A DNA stretch of 64,000 nucleotides, from NCBI RefSeq assembly GCF_947241125.1, contig NZ_OX365700.1, forward strand, positions 3,566,001 through 3,630,000. The letters are read 5' to 3'. Every line of letters starts with the position of its first letter. The first letter of the stretch is position 1. Position numbers and translations under genes: made by a program. This DNA comes from Nitrospira tepida. Its GTDB lineage: Bacteria > Nitrospirota > Nitrospiria > Nitrospirales > Nitrospiraceae. Below the pieces are notes generated by a model that did no database searches, was not told the origin of the DNA, and was given only the letters and a program-made list of their open reading frames with translations. Shown here one piece after another: positions 16,962 to 25,640 of the stretch.

Positions 16962-17435
16962 CTACAACCGGCCTTCGTCCAGCTCGATCGCCTCGACCCA
17001 GGTCGACACGGGCGGCAAGGATTCAAGCGGCACCCCGCGCTTGACCGCCACATCCCGGAGCCGCCCTTGAAAACGGTCGCGCGCCGCCTCGTCGGCCGGC
17101 CCCGCCGTAAGGACCTTTCCGGTCCAAAGCCTGGTCTCGGCCTCGGACAGCGTCCTTCCACAGGTTCGCACCCACTCCAGTAGGTCCTCGTCCGTTCCTC
17201 CCGCCAGCACCCGTTGCTTGAACGCCTGCGCATCGATGCTCAGCAACTCGATCAAGGACTTGTCGAACCCGGTGGTGAGGTAGTGATAGTCCTGGATCAA
17301 TCCGGCATGACGCAGACGGATCTTATCGATCAACCGGGCCAGATGCGCCAGGCCGCCGAGCAAGACCTTGGGACTTCTGGGGTACAGTGGGGCGTCCATC
17401 GATAATGTCTGAAAGAGTCGAGAGGTCGTGCGCAT
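16962..17435 (-). CDS. DUF5069-family protein
   Basis: A 157-residue protein with the DUF5069 signature YPRSPKVLLGGLAHLARLID, then YHYLTTGFDKSLIELLSIDA and GTDEDLLEWV. Function of the family is unknown; it is found as single cytoplasmic proteins in many phyla, commonly near small-molecule metabolism genes. The conserved region begins at MDAPLYPRSP (ATG 17399), so translation may start there rather than at 17435, which is directly preceded by AGAGGGG with too little spacing. It is first in the operon with the lipoprotein and membrane protein. Confidence 0.75.
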   Translation of the reverse strand: MRTTSRLFQTLSMDAPLYPRSPKVLLGGLAHLARLIDKIRLRHAGLIQDYHYLTTGFDKSLIELLSIDAQAFKQRVLAGGTDEDLLEWVRTCGRTLSEAETRLWTGKVLTAGPADEAARDRFQGRLRDVAVKRGVPLESLPPVSTWVEAIELDEGRL

Positions 17436-17606
17436 CCCCTCTTTCCGCCGAGGCCGATCAACTTTGCCATAGCCGGGCCACCCTTGGCTAGGAGCCTGCG
17501 TCGCTCCGATCAGTAGGTATATTTGGCTCGTCAGAACCGAGCTTGCATGGTAGGCTCCATTCGAGATCGCCGGACCCGGTTACGCTCGGTCTTCAGGAAG
17601 TTCCTT

Positions 17607-17951
17607 ATGGCCTTGCCCGCTCCCAGATCACATGAAAAGCGACGCCATCCCCGCGTGCGCGTCCAATATCGCAGCCATTTCTCCTCGAAAAACCGGATGG
17701 TCGCCGGAGACGGAGACTTGCAAGACCTCTCGCAGGCCGGTTGCCGGATCAAGAGCCAGGTGACCGCCCCCGCCGGTTCGGAGTTGGAACTGTGCGTCTT
17801 CGTCGACGGAGACGAGAACCCGCTCGTGATCGATGTCGCCTCCGTACGGTGGGTGCGCTCCGACGAGTTCGGTCTGTCCTTCACGCAGGTCCGCCCGCCC
17901 GTACAGCGCCGCATCACAGACCTCTGTCGAAAATTAGCCCCGTTGGATTAG
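17607..17951 (+). CDS. PilZ-domain protein, likely c-di-GMP receptor
   Basis: A 114-residue single-domain PilZ protein. The RRHPRVRV segment (12-19) supplies the RxxxR motif and DLSQAGCRI the (D/N)xSxxG motif that together bind cyclic di-GMP. The remaining strands (LELCVFVDGDENPLVIDV, VRWVRSDEFGLSFTQV) complete the barrel. Lone PilZ proteins act as switches for motility, exopolysaccharide or gene expression; no partner is adjacent. ATG 17607 is chosen because AGGAAG lies 6 bases upstream and the domain starts right after; the open frame extends upstream to TTG 17523 without support. Confidence 0.85.
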   Translation: MALPAPRSHEKRRHPRVRVQYRSHFSSKNRMVAGDGDLQDLSQAGCRIKSQVTAPAGSELELCVFVDGDENPLVIDVASVRWVRSDEFGLSFTQVRPPVQRRITDLCRKLAPLD

Positions 17952-18377
17952 GCGCCAAGCTCCGCCGCTCTGCCCACTGACGGCGATCGACCGATCGAGA
18001 ACGGTCTGTTGACGCCGGAAGAGGTCGCCCTCACAGGCGGATTTCTCAGAATCCACCCTACCCAATGGCCCTATCAATCGACAAACGGCTCTAATTGCTC
18101 ACACGTGTTCTTTATGGTACAGAGGCAGCCTGAAGTGGATAGCAGTCATTCATACATCGATTCATTCATCATCCCTGAATATCCTTCTTTGCAGCGATCG
18201 CTGGAATCTCCCTTCATTTTGGCGTCATGAGCGGACGATCGCACGCCCATCTTCGACTTTGTCCAGGCCGTCATAGGATGAAGCGCGTTCGGTATTAACT
18301 TTGCTTTCCCAGGCGCGAGACTCCCTGCGCACCGATCGGCTCATCCCTATACAGAGGAATGAGAATACGTAGAAGGT
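17952..18377. other. Intergenic region without a supported gene
   Basis: About 430 bases between the PilZ gene and the hairpin repeat of the TolB-like gene. Base composition is more AT-rich than the flanks (around 18100-18230). A 73-codon open frame at 18009-18230 has no ribosome site and no recognisable protein features, so I do not call it. Promoters for the 18594 gene are expected here, but I see no convincing -35/-10 pair. Confidence 0.5.
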
Positions 18378-18588
18378 GTTTCTCCGCCGGCTCAGTTACG
18401 AAAGGACCCGGATTAGCCGGCGGTTCCAGCGAAGCTTGGTATAGAGGGGCTTCACCCGATAAGCCGCCAGTCCAACCAGGTTTGGTATGGGAAAGAGAGA
18501 AAAGAATCACCAAAGGGGTCTCTCCGCGGGCGTCAGATTACTGAGAAACCGTGAATAGCCCGCGGTTCTAGCGAAGCTTGGTATGGTG
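18378..18588 (+). repeat. Hairpin repeat, copy B, in the leader of the TolB-like gene
   Basis: Two full units: TTTCTCC then stem CCGCCGGC (18384-18391), 24-base loop, GCCGGCGG (18416-18423), tail CGAAGCTTGGTAT; and TCTCC then CCGCGGGC (18524-18531), 26-base loop, GCCCGCGG (18558-18565), tail CGAAGCTTGGTATGG. Between them lies a compact unit (ACCAGGTTTGGTATGG, about 18475-18490) as in copy A. The stem letters differ between units and from copy A, yet pairing is kept. The last tail ends 7 bases before the ATG at 18594. Confidence 0.8.
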
Positions 18589-18593
18589 AAAGC

Positions 18594-20312
18594 ATGGAAG
18601 AACGATCACTTCACTCCATTATTGTTGTCAGACTGTTGGGCGCCGTCGCCTGTGCACTGTTGGTAGCCTGTTCCGGGGGCGGCGACGGGGGATCAGGTGC
18701 GGGAGGGGCAGGCGGGGTGACGGGCCATGTGACGCCGTCGATCACCACAACATTGTTGCCGATAGGTGACGAATCGCTGCCCTATTCAGCCACATTGACG
18801 GCATCGGGTCCGGGGCCGTTGACCTGGACGGTCACTGGTTCGCTGCCCCAAGGGCTCACATTCAATCCTTCCACCGGCACGATCACAGGCACCCCCGTGG
18901 CGCCTGCCTCAGCGCCCCTCTCCGTCAAAGTCACCGCGCCGACCTGGAACGATACCAAAGATTACACGCTGACCATCCGTTCCAGGACACACCGGGTCTC
19001 CGTCGCGAGCGAATCGTTGGCCGAGAGCAACGGCGGCAGCGGCGACGGGACCAGACTGACCAACGGCGTGCTCCAGGAGCGCAGTTTCGGTCCTGGAATC
19101 AGTGGAACCGGCCGGTTCACGGTCTTCGATTCCGGCGCCACCAACCTGGTTCCCGGAGTGCTCTCGAACGGCAAGCGGCAGGTCTATTTGCACGACCGCG
19201 AGACCGGCTTCACGGAGTTGATCTCGGTCGGTCCGGGGAATGTCCCCGGTGACGACGATAGTTTCACGGCCGCGGTGAGCGACGACGGGCAACTGGTCGC
19301 GTTCGACTCGTTTGCCGCCAATCTGATTCCAGGGGACACCAACGGCGCACGAGACATCTTCCTGCGGAACCGCACCACTGGCGTCACGGAGCGGCTCTCG
19401 CAAGGAGTTCAAGGCGCGCAGGGCATCTGTCCGAACCCCGGCGAAGGCTGCAACAGCTTCAGCCCCGCGATCAGCGCGGACGGGAAGGTCCTCGCCTTCG
19501 GCAGTTTTTCGCGACTGGTTCCGGACGACACGGACGACGGCACCGATATCTACGTGCTGGACCGGAGGGGCGCGCCGGTCCTGCGGCGGATTACTGCCGG
19601 TATCGGAGGAGCCCAGGCCAATATTCTCAACGGGAGCCCGGCGGTCAGCGCCGACGGCCAATTCGTTGCCTTTGCCTCCAATGCGAGCAATCTGCTCGCA
19701 GGCGATTCGGCCGACATCGTGACCGATGTCTTCCTGTACAGCCTGCAAACCGGCGTCTTGCGGAAGGTTTCCGTCCCAGCCGGCGGCGGCGCGGCCGACG
19801 GCGATAGTTTCAGCCCGTCGCTGAGCGGAGAGGGGCGGTTTGTGGCCTTCTGGTCGCAGGCCGGCAATCTCATGGCGGGACCGGCGGAGGGAGACAACAT
19901 CGCCGACGTGTTTGTGGCCGATATGCAAGCCTCGCAACCCTCGATCGTCAAAGTGTCCGTCAACCTGAATCTGGCCTCCGGCAACGGGGACAGCCGGTCC
20001 GCTTCGATCAGTCGCGACGGCCGCCTCGTGGCCTATGATTCACTCGCGACCAATCTCGATGTCACGGCGGCCGATGCCAACGGCGTGCGCGATATCATCG
20101 TCACGGATCGCAGTTGTGCATTCGACGCAACCCAACCCTGTTCGGTGAAGAGGGTTTCCATCCACGGCAACGGGGGCGACTCCAACGGGGAAAGCCGTTA
20201 TCCGGCCATCAGCGGAGATGGCCGGTTCGTCCTGTACTATTCCGATGGGTCGAGCCTCGTCGATGGGGATGCGAACGGCGCGCGGGATGCATTCGTCAGC
20301 CGGCGACCGTAG
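18594..20312 (+). CDS. Lipoprotein with putative Ig domain and TolB-like beta-propeller
   Basis: The 572-residue lipoprotein has a lipobox LLVAC (C26), a Gly-rich linker, a putative Ig (He_PIG) domain (about 48-128; LPQGLTFNPSTGTITGTPV) and a TolB/PD40-like propeller built from repeats of the type SADGQFVAFASNASNL with D-rich turns (GDTNGARDIF). Such repeats form a six-bladed propeller and here are probably displayed on the outer membrane. A paralogue lacking the Ig domain is encoded at 22257-23696. ATG 18594 follows directly on a hairpin repeat (copy B); a terminator is present after the stop. Function is not known. Confidence 0.8.
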   Translation: MEERSLHSIIVVRLLGAVACALLVACSGGGDGGSGAGGAGGVTGHVTPSITTTLLPIGDESLPYSATLTASGPGPLTWTVTGSLPQGLTFNPSTGTITGTPVAPASAPLSVKVTAPTWNDTKDYTLTIRSRTHRVSVASESLAESNGGSGDGTRLTNGVLQERSFGPGISGTGRFTVFDSGATNLVPGVLSNGKRQVYLHDRETGFTELISVGPGNVPGDDDSFTAAVSDDGQLVAFDSFAANLIPGDTNGARDIFLRNRTTGVTERLSQGVQGAQGICPNPGEGCNSFSPAISADGKVLAFGSFSRLVPDDTDDGTDIYVLDRRGAPVLRRITAGIGGAQANILNGSPAVSADGQFVAFASNASNLLAGDSADIVTDVFLYSLQTGVLRKVSVPAGGGAADGDSFSPSLSGEGRFVAFWSQAGNLMAGPAEGDNIADVFVADMQASQPSIVKVSVNLNLASGNGDSRSASISRDGRLVAYDSLATNLDVTAADANGVRDIIVTDRSCAFDATQPCSVKRVSIHGNGGDSNGESRYPAISGDGRFVLYYSDGSSLVDGDANGARDAFVSRRP

Positions 20313-20340
20313 CAGTACGGTGCTGCTCTGCCGCTCACTC

Positions 20341-20382
20341 GGGCGGGCGCCTCAAACACCGCCCGCCCGTTGCGTCTTTTTT
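20341..20382 (+). terminator. Rho-independent terminator after the TolB-like gene
   Basis: A perfect 9-bp stem GGGCGGGCG (20341-20349) / CGCCCGCCC (20360-20368) with a 10-base loop is followed, 8 bases later, by TTTTTT (20377-20382). The U-run is further away than ideal. The stem overlaps the last codons of the opposite-strand DUF72 gene. Confidence 0.65.
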
Positions 20383-21131
20383 CGCCTTCGTCCTTCCATC
20401 AACCTCCGCAACGTCCACGCATTCTCGACGGCATGACCGCGGGCGTCGTTGTTGAAATAGACATACAGGTCATGGCCGTCCTGCGCCGCCCGCTTGAGCC
20501 ACCGGGCTTCCTTGGTCAGTTCCTCGTCGGTATAGGAAGAGGCGAACATCTGCGTCCGCCCGTGAAATCGGACATAGACGAACTCCGCAGTCCGCACGTC
20601 GCGACGCGGATACCGAGGCGAATCGGCGATACAGAGGGCTGCACCATGCCGCTGCAAGAGATCGTAGACGTCCTCTGTGAACCAGGACTCGTGCCGAAAT
20701 TCACAGACCAGCCGCAGAGGGGGATCGGAAGCGGCCGGCCTGCAGGCGGAGGCCAGGAATCGAGCGAGCCTGGGCCGATCGCATCGGAACGACGGCGGAA
20801 ACTGCAACAGCAGCGGCCCCAGATGTCGGCCCAATACCCGCGCCCGGTCGACGAACGCCCGCCAGGGCTCCTCCACATCCACGAGCCGCTTGTGATGCGT
20901 GATCAACCGGCTGACTTTGAGCGCGAACACAAACTCCGGCGGCACCTGCGCCGTCCATTGTTCATAGGTCGCCGCGCGGGGCAGATGATAAAAGGATGAG
21001 TTGACTTCGGTGGTGGGAAACTCCTGCGCGTAATACTCCAGGTAGCGCCGGCGGGGGCAATCCTCCGGATAGAAAGGGCCCTTCCAATTCGCGTAGGCCC
21101 AGCCTGACGTGCCGATCAGCAGCGACGGCAT
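20352..21131 (-). CDS. DUF72-family protein (YecE-like)
   Basis: The 259-residue protein has the DUF72 hallmarks: LIGTSGWAYANWKGPFYP at the N-terminus, YAQEFPTTEVNSSFYHLP, FALKVSRLITHHKRL, LGPLLLQFPPSF, FEFRHESWF-type CEFRHESWF and YVYFNNDARGHAVENA at the end. The family forms a TIM-barrel of unknown reaction; it is often near nucleotide or carbohydrate genes. Its ATG shares its A with the TGA stop of gntK (TGATG), so it is coupled to the kinase. The 3' end overlaps the terminator of the convergent gene. Confidence 0.88.
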   Translation of the reverse strand: MPSLLIGTSGWAYANWKGPFYPEDCPRRRYLEYYAQEFPTTEVNSSFYHLPRAATYEQWTAQVPPEFVFALKVSRLITHHKRLVDVEEPWRAFVDRARVLGRHLGPLLLQFPPSFRCDRPRLARFLASACRPAASDPPLRLVCEFRHESWFTEDVYDLLQRHGAALCIADSPRYPRRDVRTAEFVYVRFHGRTQMFASSYTDEELTKEARWLKRAAQDGHDLYVYFNNDARGHAVENAWTLRRLMEGRRRKKTQRAGGV

Positions 21132-21637
21132 CAGCGCCCTGCCCGTGGACTTGAGAGGCCCAGGCCGATCCGCACCTGCCGGACGATGTCGTCCGGGCGC
21201 TGGGACGCATCCACCACGAGCGCGCCGACCGGCTCTTCCAGCGCCGCATACTGACTGGCCAACAATTCGTCCGGGAAGAAATGCCCGGATCGCCCCTTGA
21301 GCCGTTGCGCCATCAACGAATAGGGACCTGCCAGATAGACCAGCCGGACCAGGGAGGGATCAATGACCAACCGGGTTCGATAGCTCGCCTTCAGCGCAGA
21401 GCAGGCCAAAACGACATCGCGGCTCGAGGCCAGCCAGCGTCGGATTTCCGCTTGCAGATGCAGAAGCCAAGGCTCCCGATCCTCATCGGTCAGCGCGAGC
21501 CCCCGACGCATCTTGTCGAGGTTGGATTGCGGATGGCGATCGTCGCCATCGACAAAGCTCCATTCCAACGATTCGGCCAGGAGGCGACCGATCGTTGTCT
21601 TGCCCGACCCCGACACGCCCATGACGATGACGACCAT
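21131..21637 (-). CDS. gntK: Gluconokinase
   Basis: A 168-residue kinase of the gluconate kinase family, phosphorylating gluconate to 6-phosphogluconate with ATP. The Walker A motif is GVSGSGKTT (7-15); FVDGDDRHPQSNLDKM, LTDEDREPWLLHL, VLACSALKASYR and the lid segment RLKGRSGHFFPDELLASQ are all family signatures. ATG 21637 has AAGGA five bases upstream. It lies between the PII-like gene and DUF72, with which it overlaps. Together with the downstream gene it may serve sugar-acid salvage. Confidence 0.92.
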   Translation of the reverse strand: MVVIVMGVSGSGKTTIGRLLAESLEWSFVDGDDRHPQSNLDKMRRGLALTDEDREPWLLHLQAEIRRWLASSRDVVLACSALKASYRTRLVIDPSLVRLVYLAGPYSLMAQRLKGRSGHFFPDELLASQYAALEEPVGALVVDASQRPDDIVRQVRIGLGLSSPRAGR

Positions 21638-21689
21638 GTCGTTCCTTCGCGCTCCCTTGGGACGGCGATGACTGATGCGGAACTGACGA

Positions 21690-21995
21690 TCAGGCGATTT
21701 GGGTGCAGGGAAACGCAAAAACACGGATGGAAGGCCTCTGCCACCCCGGATGGTCCTCAACCTGCCGGCACCAGGCCTGGACAGCTTGAGCGACCTTCTC
21801 AACATGGGCATCGTCCAGCGCCACGAGCACGATCGTGTTCGTGCCAGGATAAAACTGCGCTCCCTCCGCCGGGCCGCTCTGCCCCTGCCCGACCGCTTCA
21901 TTGATTTCCGTAAACTGACGCACGTCGCAGTCTCTCAGCAACTCATCGACCCGCTCCTTGAGCGACGAGCGAAACACGATCATCAACATCTGCAT
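21690..21995 (-). CDS. PII-like signalling protein
   Basis: A 101-residue protein with the ferredoxin-like alternation of PII proteins: MQMLMIVFRSSLKERVDELL, VRQFTEINEAVGQG (a T-loop-like stretch without the GlnB tyrosine), TNTIVLVALDDAHVEKVAQA and a final VFAFPC strand. It belongs to the divergent PII-like group often seen next to transporters; here the neighbours are gntK and DUF72 instead. A small-molecule sensor role is inferred. ATG 21995 follows GGGAGGGGG with good spacing; gntK starts 52 bases after its stop. Confidence 0.62.
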   Translation of the reverse strand: MQMLMIVFRSSLKERVDELLRDCDVRQFTEINEAVGQGQSGPAEGAQFYPGTNTIVLVALDDAHVEKVAQAVQAWCRQVEDHPGWQRPSIRVFAFPCTQIA

Positions 21996-22256
21996 GAGCC
22001 CCCTCCCGGCGCTTGGAATCCGATTGCGGTATCGCACACCTTCGGCCGCGGCCCCTTGGCTCCGACCGAAGGCAGTGTACCGGAAGGACCTCCGCTAAAA
22101 AAGCGGCCTCTGAAAGACAAGCGGACGGCTTGCAGAACGGGACCGGCGTCGTTTATCGTCAAGTCCAGCCCAGCGCCCATCCGCATGGCGTCCTGTGACG
22201 GGCCGAGGCGGGCGCGTTCTGGGCCCGTCGTATGGCCGCTCGGATCAGGTGACAAG

Positions 22257-23696
22257 ATGGACAGTTTGCGACAGCGACCGGTCCCGCTGATGCTGATTGC
22301 CGCGATCGCCAGCCTGCTCCACGGTTGCGACGGGGTGCCGAAGGAGGACTCCGCGGCCGAAGGGACGACGGAACGGGTGTCGGTGTCGGACGGGAACGTG
22401 TTTCAGTCGAACGGCGGCAACGGGGACAGCACGCGCGTAGAAATTGGGGTGCCCGAGCTGACCAGCCCGACCCCGGGGATCAGTGGAGACGGTCGTTTTG
22501 TTGTCTTCGATTCCACGGCCACCAATCTTGTCCCGGGGGTGAACACCAATGGAAGGCGGCAGATCTACCTGCATGATCGAGTCACCGGCCTCACCGAACT
22601 GATCTCGGTCGGCTCGAACGGCCTGGCCGGCAACGACGACAGCGCCTCGCCGGTGGTCGCGGACGACGGCGACACGGTCGTGTTCGAATCCTTTGCCAGC
22701 AATCTCGTTTTCAACGACACCAACAACGCCCGTGACGTGTTTCTGCGCCGGCGACAGGCGCAGATCACCGACCGGGTCTCCCAGACCGCGCAAGGGCTCC
22801 AGGGTCTCTGTCCGGCCGCCGGGGAAGGGTGCCGCAGCTACGATCCGGCGATCAATGCCGACGGGACCATCATCGCGTTCGGTTCAAACGCACGTCTGAC
22901 GCCGGAGGATCTGGACAACAGCCCCGACATCTATGTGCTGGACCGGAGCAGCGGGCCGACCTTGCGGCGCATCACCGCGCCGCTTGGGGCGATTCAAGCG
23001 AACGCGAGCCACGGCAGTCCGGCGGTCAGCGCGGATGGGCGGTTCGTGGCCTTTGCCTCCAATGCCTCGAACCTGATCACCGGCGAGCCGCCGAATGCCG
23101 TGTTCGATATCTTCCGGCACGATCGCCTGGCCAATCAGCTTCAAAAGGTGTCGGTGCCGGCCAACGGCCTCGCTGCGGACGGAGACAGCCACGGTCCTTC
23201 GCTGAGCGGCGACGGCCGGTTCGTCGCCTTCTGGTCCCGGGCCAGAAACCTGTTGCCCGGTCCGCCGCGGGATACGGGATTCGCCGACATCTACGTGGCC
23301 GACATGCTGGGAACCGTCCCCTCCCTCAGCCGCACCGCCCTGGGCCTGTTCAACCAGTCGGCCAACGGCGATAGCCACTACCCGTCGATCAGCCGGGATG
23401 GACGCTTCGTCGCCTTTCTCTCCCGGGCCGACAACCTGGTGCCCGCCGGGGTGGACGGCAATAACTTCCTCGATGTCTATCGGGCCGATCGGAACTGCGT
23501 GCTCGCGCCGCCCCAAAATTGCGAGGTCATCCGGATCTCCATCGCCATCTCCAACCGCGACGTGGACGGGGACGGTCGAGCCCCGGTGATCGCCGCCGAT
23601 CCGCGCATCATCGCATTCTACTCGGACGCGACCAATCTCGTGCCTAACGACACGAACAACTTCCGCGATGCGTTCGTGCGCCTGCTTAGGCAATAA
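22257..23696 (+). CDS. TolB-like beta-propeller lipoprotein
   Basis: The 479-residue protein begins with a signal ending in LLHGC (C24) and consists almost wholly of TolB/PD40-like repeats (GISGDGRFVVFDSTATNLVP, SADGRFVAFASNASNL, SRDGRFVAFLSRADNLVP). It aligns over its length with the propeller of the 18594 gene but lacks the Ig domain. ATG 22257 has AGGTGA five bases upstream. Unlike its paralogue it has no hairpin repeat in its leader. Displayed or periplasmic; function unknown. Confidence 0.82.
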   Translation: MDSLRQRPVPLMLIAAIASLLHGCDGVPKEDSAAEGTTERVSVSDGNVFQSNGGNGDSTRVEIGVPELTSPTPGISGDGRFVVFDSTATNLVPGVNTNGRRQIYLHDRVTGLTELISVGSNGLAGNDDSASPVVADDGDTVVFESFASNLVFNDTNNARDVFLRRRQAQITDRVSQTAQGLQGLCPAAGEGCRSYDPAINADGTIIAFGSNARLTPEDLDNSPDIYVLDRSSGPTLRRITAPLGAIQANASHGSPAVSADGRFVAFASNASNLITGEPPNAVFDIFRHDRLANQLQKVSVPANGLAADGDSHGPSLSGDGRFVAFWSRARNLLPGPPRDTGFADIYVADMLGTVPSLSRTALGLFNQSANGDSHYPSISRDGRFVAFLSRADNLVPAGVDGNNFLDVYRADRNCVLAPPQNCEVIRISIAISNRDVDGDGRAPVIAADPRIIAFYSDATNLVPNDTNNFRDAFVRLLRQ

Positions 23697-23757
23697 CTGA
23701 CGACCTACCCCGCTCCGTTCATATCGAGGCGCGAGAAGGCTTGGATGGACCGGCTGC

Positions 23758-24597
23758 CTACAGGCCGATCGTCTCAATCCGGTGGAGTTCGTCGGGGGTG
23801 AGCGTGAAACGATCGGCCTGGAGGTCTTCCTTCATGTGTTGCGGATTCGTGGTGCCTGTCAGCGGGAGCATCCCGATCTGCATGGCGAATCGAAAGACGA
23901 TCTGGGCTATTCCGACTCCGTAGCGCGCCGCCATCGCTCGGATGTCCGGGTCGATAAATATTTCCCGGTTGGCCGTCAACAGTGAGAAGCCTTGATAGAT
24001 CATGTGGTGGGCCCGGCAGAGTTCCCGTACATCTTTGTCCCATCCGAGCGCCGCGTAACAGCGGTTCTGCACCACCATCGGTTTGTAGGTCGCCCGTTCA
24101 CAGAGCAGCGCGAGCTGTTCGGCCGAGACATTGCTGACCCCGATCATCTTGACCTTCCCGGTTTCATAGAGCCCTTCGATCGCCTGCCACACTTCCCAAT
24201 CCGCCGCTCCGAGGCCGCGCCGCTGGTAGGGTCCGTGGAGGACGTAGGAATCCAGATAGTCGGTCTGGAGATGGGCCAACGAGCTGTCGAAGGACTGCTG
24301 CACCTGGGTGGTGAGGTCGGCGGTGGGATCGTACGGGGTGCGATGGTCTTGACCGTTCGCCGGTGTGAACTTCGTTTGGAGAAACAACCGGTCTCGCGAG
24401 ATCCCCTGCCGCGCGAGGGCTTGCAAGGCCTCTCCGACCAGCGCCTCCTCGTAATGGATCAGTTGATTCGCCGTGTCGATCGCCGTGAAGCCGGCTGTCA
24501 CGGCCTCCAACACCAGCCGCGTCGTGGCCTGCTTCTTCCAGGCCGTGCCGTACATAAAGGATGGAATCGACACCCCGTTGTACGCGGTCAAGATCAT
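23758..24597 (-). CDS. Aldo/keto reductase
   Basis: A 279-residue TIM-barrel oxidoreductase of the AKR family using NAD(P)H. The catalytic tetrad is visible: Asp in FTAIDTANQ, Tyr in LIHYEEALVG, Lys in LFLQTKF and His in YVLHGPY. Also GKVKMIGVSN and QNRCYAALGWD, as in 2,5-diketo-gluconate reductase-like members. Physiological substrate unknown. ATG 24597 follows AGGAGG with 7-base spacing. It is convergent with the TolB-like gene (61 bases between stops). Confidence 0.9.
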   Translation of the reverse strand: MILTAYNGVSIPSFMYGTAWKKQATTRLVLEAVTAGFTAIDTANQLIHYEEALVGEALQALARQGISRDRLFLQTKFTPANGQDHRTPYDPTADLTTQVQQSFDSSLAHLQTDYLDSYVLHGPYQRRGLGAADWEVWQAIEGLYETGKVKMIGVSNVSAEQLALLCERATYKPMVVQNRCYAALGWDKDVRELCRAHHMIYQGFSLLTANREIFIDPDIRAMAARYGVGIAQIVFRFAMQIGMLPLTGTTNPQHMKEDLQADRFTLTPDELHRIETIGL

Positions 24598-24720
24598 AGG
24601 CGAGCCTCCTTGCCTCCTGCTTACCCGGTTCACCGGCGCCCTGTCCAGTCGTCAAGAACTCATCGACTGACTTCACACCTCCTCGTGCGCTAAGAAGCGA
24701 GCGTGTTATCATGCGGCATC

Positions 24721-25026
24721 ATGTCGCTCGAACCTTCCTCCCATTTGCCCGGCGGCTTTCAAGTCCGGCATCGGACTCTGGGGATCTATCAGGGCAGCGC
24801 GATCGAGCTGGCATTCTGGCAACCGTCATCCGGCATGCCGGAGTACGGCCTGTGCCGGTTCTCGACAAAGGAGAAGGCCCAGGCACTGATCGACTTTCTC
24901 TGTTCCCCCGCCTGCGCGGAACCGATGGACCAGGCCGACCTGACGATCGAACCCTACGATCTGGCCGAACACGAGCGATTGATCAACGAACATCCCCTTT
25001 CGTCCGCCTGGGAAACGCCCATTTGA
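24721..25026 (+). CDS. Small hypothetical protein
   Basis: A 101-residue, mildly acidic protein (FQVRHRTLGIYQGSAIELAF, EKAQALIDFLCSPACAEP, DLAEHERLINEHPLSSAWE). I do not recognise it. ATG 24721 has no ribosome site; a TATCAT box ends 8 bases before it, so the message may be leaderless, though no -35 matches. The coding-like character and divergence from the aldo/keto reductase support a real gene. No partner is evident. Confidence 0.5.
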   Translation: MSLEPSSHLPGGFQVRHRTLGIYQGSAIELAFWQPSSGMPEYGLCRFSTKEKAQALIDFLCSPACAEPMDQADLTIEPYDLAEHERLINEHPLSSAWETPI

Positions 25027-25080
25027 GGCCGATTCCCTTATCCGCGCGCACGACCGGCTCGAGCGGATGGCGTCGACAGG

Positions 25081-25312
25081 TCACGTTGAGTCGATCTTCA
25101 TGGCGCGCGGGTGGGACTCGGAAGCCCATTCGTGGTACAGATCGTCGAGCTAGTCGAGCACCTCGGCTTCGGACATCGACGGAGGGGCGGCAAACTCTTG
25201 CACCAGCCGTTTTTTTGCCCTCGTTCCCGAGGAGAAACAGTCGCCACCCTCCCTCCGTGCGCACGAGGTGCGCCATCCGCCCGAACACATCGACCCGCAT
25301 CGGTTTGGCCAT
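25081..25312 (-). pseudogene. Broken small DUF7661-like gene
   Basis: The start reads MRVDVFGRMAHLVRTEGGWR and LFLLGNEGKK, matching a family of about 75 residues. At a run of seven A (25208-25214 on the plus strand as T7) the frame shifts: the natural continuation KRLVQEFAAPPSMSEAEVLD is in another frame, and after it a TAG interrupts a sequence (LDDLYHEWASESHPRAMK) that ends in a TGA at 25081. The whole is 232 bases, one base off a multiple of three. So there is one frameshift and one nonsense codon. The homopolymer shift could be a sequencing error, the internal TAG less easily. Confidence 0.6.
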
Positions 25313-25379
25313 CGGGGATTCAACACCGGGACGATCAGATCAGAAGACGCAACCGCCGCCGGGAAGCAGGTCCGCGCCG

Positions 25380-25640
25380 TTATTTCGGTTCCTGCGCAAG
25401 TCCGGCCTTGGTGGACAGGAATCGACGGATGCCGACCGCCAGAAACCCGGCGCCGGCCGCCAGGGACAGCCAACCCAACACGCGAACCAGAGGCTGCTCC
25501 ATCAGCCAGACGGCGGGGACCCCGACAATGACGAATCCCAAGGCCGTCCTGATATAGGCCAGGAGCGTGCGCTCGTTCGCCAGTTCGGTCCGTTGCCGAG
25601 CCAGCCGGTCGCGAACCTGCGTCTCTGATCCATCCGGCAT
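25380..25640 (-). CDS. DUF202-family membrane protein
   Basis: An 86-residue protein with the DUF202 signature DRLARQRTELANERTLLAYIRTAL followed by two membrane helices (FVIVGVPAVWLM and LGWLSLAAGAGFLAVGI). The family is of unknown function; small inner-membrane proteins of this kind are frequent in stress-related loci. The start is uncertain: ATG 25640 has GAGGAG 12 bases upstream, and ATG 25676 in the same frame would add 12 residues. It follows the broken DUF7661-like gene in the same direction. Confidence 0.75.
   Translation of the reverse strand: MPDGSETQVRDRLARQRTELANERTLLAYIRTALGFVIVGVPAVWLMEQPLVRVLGWLSLAAGAGFLAVGIRRFLSTKAGLAQEPK

Noticed and set aside
18009-18230. A 73-codon open frame after the PilZ gene
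   Set aside because: No ribosome site or protein features; composition is that of intergenic DNA.
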